From Candidatus Saccharimonadota bacterium (GTDB lineage: Bacteria; Eremiobacterota; Xenobia; Xenobiales; Xenobiaceae): 9,676 bases of DNA. The notes under the pieces were generated by a model. That model saw only the letters and a list, made by a program, of their open reading frames with translations. It did not search any database and had not been told where the DNA came from. This document shows positions 6,459 through 9,676 of the stretch, one piece after another. A program made the translations under genes and the position numbers. The stretch spans positions 1 through 9,676 of the forward strand of contig SFMI01000064.1 in the NCBI GenBank assembly GCA_004554425.1, given 5' to 3'. The stretch's first letter is position 1. Every line of letters begins with the position of its first letter.

Positions 6459-8279
6459 TTGAACCACAATTCTAAGTTATTAGGCGGTCTTTTAGGCCTC
6501 GCTGTCTGTTTTAATGTTTGTTCAGCATCTTCAGCTAAGTCTCCCGATACAACTCACAACCATTCAAAAACTTGGCTAGCTCAAAACTTTGAATTGCCAG
6601 GCGATCTTGATATAAATGAAGACGAGCCTTCTTCGGTCAACAAGTCTCCAATTTCGCTTCCCCCATCAACTCCAAGCGAAACCACGTCAGTCCGTTCCTT
6701 GCCTGCTGCCGACACTAAGAACTCGGCCCCAGCGGCGTCTTCTACGAACCAAGCGGTGACACTTCCAGCCACAGAAGGAGACCGCCCAGTTATCACAGGA
6801 GCCCCTGCCACTCCTTCTGCCACTTGGCAATCTATTCCAGCTGCCAAAATTGACTCTCCTGAAACTCAAGAAGAGATTTCTCCAGAGCCCAATATATTTT
6901 CTGAAGACGAAGACTTGGGAATTACACGTCCAGAATTGGCTCTTATTTCTTTCGACAATCGCGGTTTGTTGAAGCCAACGGCTCCTCCACTCCCTTTAGA
7001 GCAAAGTCAACAAATAATTTTTAATCCAGAAGTACTGTTTAACGCCAAAGCTACAGAAAATTTAACTGACCTCGAAAAAGCGGCTTTTATCAAAAATCTA
7101 GCTCTCTTTATGCAATCAGATTACGCCTCCAAAGTAATCCTACCGCGAAAAGTTCTCGTTGTCCGCCAAGAAGGCAAAAACTTGTTCGGCCATTTATATG
7201 ATTTGGAACTTTTAGACGAGCGTGAAGTGCGAGCTCCATTGGCCAAAGGTAAAGGATGGCAAAATTTATGTGATCAAGCTCTCCAGGAGTGGGGCGGACT
7301 CCATGGAGTGGTAGTCAACATGGAAAGCAAACAATACCATCAACCGGGAGCGACACATCTTTCTTTAAACAGCCGCCTCTACGCTTTTAAGGATGAGAAA
7401 TTAGCTAAACGAAAAGGCTACGAGCCATGTGCAGTTTGTTTTCCCAAGGCTGATCCTTACCTAAGCATGAGTAAACAAGACAGAGAGCTTTCTAAAGAGG
7501 GGGCCTCCCAAGTCCAAAGCCGTTACAGTCTAAGCCAAGATTCAGAGGCCATAAGCAGAGTGCAAAAAGTTGGCCGACGACTCTTAGAAGGGAATGGCTT
7601 TTCTCCAGACTTGTGCGACTTTGTCGTGCTTAACTCTCCGGAAGCTCAAGCTCTTTCTGTGCCCGGAGGGCCGATTTTTGTTACTTCCGGTCTTTTGAAA
7701 ATATTGGAAAGTGACGATGAACTGGCTGCCGTTTTGGCTCACGAATTTGCTCACATATTGCACAAACACGGCAGTGCTAGCAAGATGCGCGGTAACATAT
7801 CTAATATTCTAGGTACAGTTATGCGCTATACTACCCGCAGTTATTGGGGATATTTCGGCTCACAGAAAGCAGCCGATTTGATAAATAAAGGTTTTTCCCG
7901 CGAGCAAGAATATGAAGCTGATCGTAGCGCCGTTCAACTTTCTTTTGCTGCAGGCTACAATCCGCAAGAATTTTGCGCCACTTTGGAAAAACTTGAATTA
8001 TACCAACAAGAATCAGGACAAGCTAAACTTCATATTCCCTGGTTTAGTACCCATCCCACTTCCGGCCAAAGAATTCAAGAAATAAAAAAAGTTTGCCAAG
8101 AGATAGAGCCCTTACAAAAAGAGGCCGAATTTGCTCAAAAACAAGGCGATAAAGATTATGCTTTAGCTTTGCGCCATAGCTCTCTTCAATATCTTAAAGA
8201 CAAGCAAGCTATCGATGAGCTTTGTCGCAGTTACAACAAGCTAAACTGGGATATTTTACATGTCGGCAAAGGATTTTAG
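6459..8279 (+). CDS. Secreted M48-family zinc metallopeptidase with N-terminal extension
   Basis: 606 residues. The catalytic domain is the C-terminal half: H428-E-F-A-H432 (HExxH), third zinc ligand E484 with D488 in the EYEAD motif, the substrate-strand motif ALSVPGGPIFVTSGLL just before HExxH, and WFSTHPTSGQRI near the end. This is the BepA/Ste24 type of fold; such enzymes degrade or mature envelope proteins. The N-terminus is a signal peptide (NHNSKLLGGLLGLAVCFNVCSASSA), followed by about 130 Pro/Ser/Thr-rich residues. Residues 285-330 resemble the Ada-like/nuclease-associated metal-binding motif: Y293-H294 ... GYEPC324AVC327FP. After the peptidase domain a helical TPR-like tail is possible. 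The start is TTG: a stop (6453-6455) lies two codons upstream, AAAGGA lies 12 nt upstream, and no ATG would keep the signal peptide. The active site is intact. Substrate unknown; the divergent anti-sigma-like protein is one speculative candidate. Confidence 0.93.
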   Translation: MNHNSKLLGGLLGLAVCFNVCSASSAKSPDTTHNHSKTWLAQNFELPGDLDINEDEPSSVNKSPISLPPSTPSETTSVRSLPAADTKNSAPAASSTNQAVTLPATEGDRPVITGAPATPSATWQSIPAAKIDSPETQEEISPEPNIFSEDEDLGITRPELALISFDNRGLLKPTAPPLPLEQSQQIIFNPEVLFNAKATENLTDLEKAAFIKNLALFMQSDYASKVILPRKVLVVRQEGKNLFGHLYDLELLDEREVRAPLAKGKGWQNLCDQALQEWGGLHGVVVNMESKQYHQPGATHLSLNSRLYAFKDEKLAKRKGYEPCAVCFPKADPYLSMSKQDRELSKEGASQVQSRYSLSQDSEAISRVQKVGRRLLEGNGFSPDLCDFVVLNSPEAQALSVPGGPIFVTSGLLKILESDDELAAVLAHEFAHILHKHGSASKMRGNISNILGTVMRYTTRSYWGYFGSQKAADLINKGFSREQEYEADRSAVQLSFAAGYNPQEFCATLEKLELYQQESGQAKLHIPWFSTHPTSGQRIQEIKKVCQEIEPLQKEAEFAQKQGDKDYALALRHSSLQYLKDKQAIDELCRSYNKLNWDILHVGKGF

Positions 8280-8340
8280 GGCCTTGTGCCTAAAAAATGG
8301 CGGCGTTAGCTTTTAATGCTAGGCGAGAGGAAATTTGCAA

Positions 8341-9087
8341 ATGCTCAATACTGAAGGCGTATTTTTAGAATATAAGGCCGCCACCGGAGAAGTGCTTTCT
8401 TATCAGACGATAATGCACTCCAAGCAAAAGACAGAAGAGAACAACGAAGAGATCAGTAACACCAACGTTGTCATGGAAATGGCTACTGATCAGAAAGTGA
8501 CTAAAGTTTCCGGAAGTACCTTCGATGTAGACGTCAACATTACCGACGGATTCATTGAGCGAAACAACCAGAGGCTTCCCTTACCAACTATCGGCCAAAC
8601 TATAGGTATGACTGTAGAAAAAACTGGACGTATAACCAGATCGACAGTCAATGCCAACATAAATCAGCCTGTCTTCCCCAGCGGTTTACAACAAGTTGGA
8701 GCTTCTTGGACAGAGGTCAAGCCTTTAGAAATCCCCTTGGGAGACAAAGATCAATCAGTCACTCTCGACTTAAAATTTGAGCACAAGCTTGTTGCTTTAG
8801 ATACAGAACAAAACTACGACGTAGCTATTATCGAAACGACCGCCGGCCCCATGAGTGCCGATATAAAAGATGGCATCAGCCAATCTGTTCAAGTAAAGGC
8901 TAGAACAGCTTTTGCTTACCGAGCTGGGCAAATGGTCAGTTCTCACCTTGAATCAAAGACAATAGTCAAAGCTCCAGATCTGGTACTTACCAGCGTTCAT
9001 ACTATCGATACGATATTAAAGTCTTCCAATTCACCAGTAATCGATACTCCCAGCATTGCTGACAGTGCCTTCATTATTGGTGCTTAA
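8341..9087 (+). CDS. Beta-rich protein of unknown function, DUF6263-like in character
   Basis: 248 residues from the ATG at 8341. GAGAGG (8325-8330) lies 10 nt upstream; the alternative TTG at 8335 is too close to it, and an in-frame stop at 8320-8322 blocks any longer reading. The sequence alternates short polar beta strands, as in LEYKAATGEVLSYQT, then GFIERNNQRLPLP, TVEKTGRITRST and FPSGLQQVGASWTEV. The order (strand-rich domain, internal reference to a Gly-Arg hairpin, then a vGasW motif) recalls DUF6263-type bacterial proteins, but I cannot confirm membership. Such proteins usually have a signal peptide, and here none is visible: the chain begins directly in a strand. It follows the secreted M48 peptidase gene by 61 nt with no terminator between them, so the two are probably co-transcribed and may work on the same process. 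The last part (TPSIADSAFIIGA) is mildly hydrophobic. Function unknown. Confidence 0.82.
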   Translation: MLNTEGVFLEYKAATGEVLSYQTIMHSKQKTEENNEEISNTNVVMEMATDQKVTKVSGSTFDVDVNITDGFIERNNQRLPLPTIGQTIGMTVEKTGRITRSTVNANINQPVFPSGLQQVGASWTEVKPLEIPLGDKDQSVTLDLKFEHKLVALDTEQNYDVAIIETTAGPMSADIKDGISQSVQVKARTAFAYRAGQMVSSHLESKTIVKAPDLVLTSVHTIDTILKSSNSPVIDTPSIADSAFIIGA

Positions 9088-9144
9088 CTAAAAAAACACA
9101 GCTACTCTAATAAAACTTTCTCTGCTAAGCTCTAAAAACAAATC

Positions 9145-9192
9145 AAATATAAAGATGCCGCCGTCATATATGACGGCGGCATCTTTATATTT
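9145..9192. terminator. Bidirectional terminator, 48-nt perfect palindrome
   Basis: Every base from 9145 to 9192 pairs with its mirror about the centre 9168/9169, giving 22 pairs around a TATA loop, with the GC-rich core GATGCCGCCGTCA. T-rich sequence follows on both sides (TTTTCAGTTTT on plus; ATTTGATTTGTTTTT on minus). It lies between the stop of the rightward unknown gene (9087) and the stop of the leftward Spy-like gene (9206), so it can end both transcripts. Confidence 0.93.
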
Positions 9193-9205
9193 TCAGTTTT
9201 ATAAC

Positions 9206-9676
9206 TTAACGCAAGCAATGCTCCACAATGGGCTGAATATAGTCGGCACGTTTTTCTTTAGGAAGTTGCTCTAAAGTCTCAAACATTTGATCTACTAAAA
9301 GAATTTGTTGTTTGCGACGCAACTCGACGATCTGGTTGACGTAATTCTTAACAACCGCTTTATTTGGATTATCGGAAGTAAGCTCCTTGGCCATTCGTCC
9401 CCTAAGCTCTTTTATAGAAGCCTTAATTTGCAGCATTTGAGGACGATACTTTTCTCTCACTTGCTTAGCTTCAGGGAATTTTTTATATTCTTTGTCCTTG
9501 TCTTTGCGACTTATAAAATTACTATTAAGCAAATTGTCAATAATATTAGCAGAATTATCAGATTGGCAGTTGACTAAGCCGCATTCATTTATATTGACAA
9601 TAGTTTTTTGCACACTTCCACTTTCTGCACGGCAGTCTCTCTCTTCGGCTGAAACCACTCCGGCTGTGAGAGACAA
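9206..9676 (-). CDS. Spy/CpxP/CnrX-like periplasmic metal-resistance protein, 5' end cut by window edge
   Basis: 156 codons are visible and the gene enters from the right edge. The first visible residues (SLTAGVVSA then EERDC) look like the end of a signal peptide, so the TTG at the very edge is probably an internal Leu codon and the true start lies outside. The C-terminal half is an all-helical hairpin with the Spy/heavy-metal-resistance (PF13801-type) pattern: YRPQMLQIKASIKELRGRMA, then DNPNKAVVKNYVNQIVELRR, then QMFETLEQLPKEKRADYI. This is the usual order of a charged helix, a 'D-p-n-x-a-v' turn, a second helix and an L-p-x-e-k-R-a-x-y end. Such proteins are periplasmic chaperones or metal sensors working beside envelope-stress or metal-responsive systems. 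A terminal His-Cys (EHCLR) and an earlier NECGLVNCQ could bind metal. It is convergent with the peptidase unit. Family placement is fairly good, specific function unknown. Confidence 0.8.
   Translation of the reverse strand: MSLTAGVVSAEERDCRAESGSVQKTIVNINECGLVNCQSDNSANIIDNLLNSNFISRKDKDKEYKKFPEAKQVREKYRPQMLQIKASIKELRGRMAKELTSDNPNKAVVKNYVNQIVELRRKQQILLVDQMFETLEQLPKEKRADYIQPIVEHCLR

Noticed and set aside
6242..6469. 76-residue N-terminal extension of the sigma-like gene (reading from 6469)
   Set aside because: It overlaps the start of the divergent peptidase gene and both candidate promoters, its composition (Lys/Asn/Cys-rich) is unlike the rest, and the ATG at 6241 has a good AGGA site.
6581..6869. 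Leftward reading frames across the N-terminal part of the peptidase gene
   Set aside because: Antisense shadows of the Pro/Ser/Thr-rich stretch, with low-complexity composition and no start signals.
1..9676. CRISPR arrays, insertion sequences, prophage or attachment sites
   Set aside because: No regular spaced repeats, transposase-like genes, terminal inverted repeats with target duplications or integrase were found on either strand.

Overview
The window comes from a bacterium with a double-membrane (Gram-negative type) envelope and moderate GC. Several products carry signal peptides, and one matches the periplasmic Spy/metal-resistance type. SD-like sites, sigma70-like promoters, intrinsic terminators and TTG/GTG starts are typical bacterial signals. 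Nothing here fixes the phylum. The style (zinc-finger anti-sigma-like protein, Ala/Pro/Ser-rich linkers, secreted M48 peptidase) makes me lean very weakly to a non-model lineage such as the non-photosynthetic cyanobacterial relatives (Melainabacteria), but that is a guess.

Layout. Five genes run leftward: htpG (Hsp90, cut by the left edge), a small secreted protein of unknown function with its own terminator, then a tight three-gene block. In transcription order the block encodes (1) a divergent sigma70-like protein (6241 to 5045), (2) a membrane protein with two tandem zinc-binding anti-sigma (ZAS-type) modules (4967 to 3405) and (3) a CcmA-type ABC ATPase homologue in which every catalytic motif has been replaced (3401 to 2487). 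Diverging from the block is a rightward pair: a secreted M48 zinc metallopeptidase (6459-8279) and a beta-rich protein of unknown function (8341-9087). The two units share a 217-bp promoter region. A 48-nt perfect palindrome at 9145-9192 ends the rightward unit and a convergent Spy/CpxP-like periplasmic gene that enters from the right edge.

How it may work together. The most interesting part is the leftward block plus its divergent peptidase. A sigma-like protein next to a membrane-anchored zinc-finger protein is the classic layout of an ECF sigma/anti-sigma pair. Here the sigma-like protein has regions 2 and 4 pushed apart by about 170 residues of low-complexity linker. The anti-sigma candidate has two zinc modules and a long extracytoplasmic tail. 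The third partner is an ABC ATPase fold that very probably cannot hydrolyse ATP. This looks like an envelope-sensing regulatory module with a pseudo-ATPase part, possibly linked to the secreted peptidase, but its function is inferred from layout and motifs only. A second point of interest is a 14-bp-armed hairpin in the htpG leader that does not resemble CIRCE.
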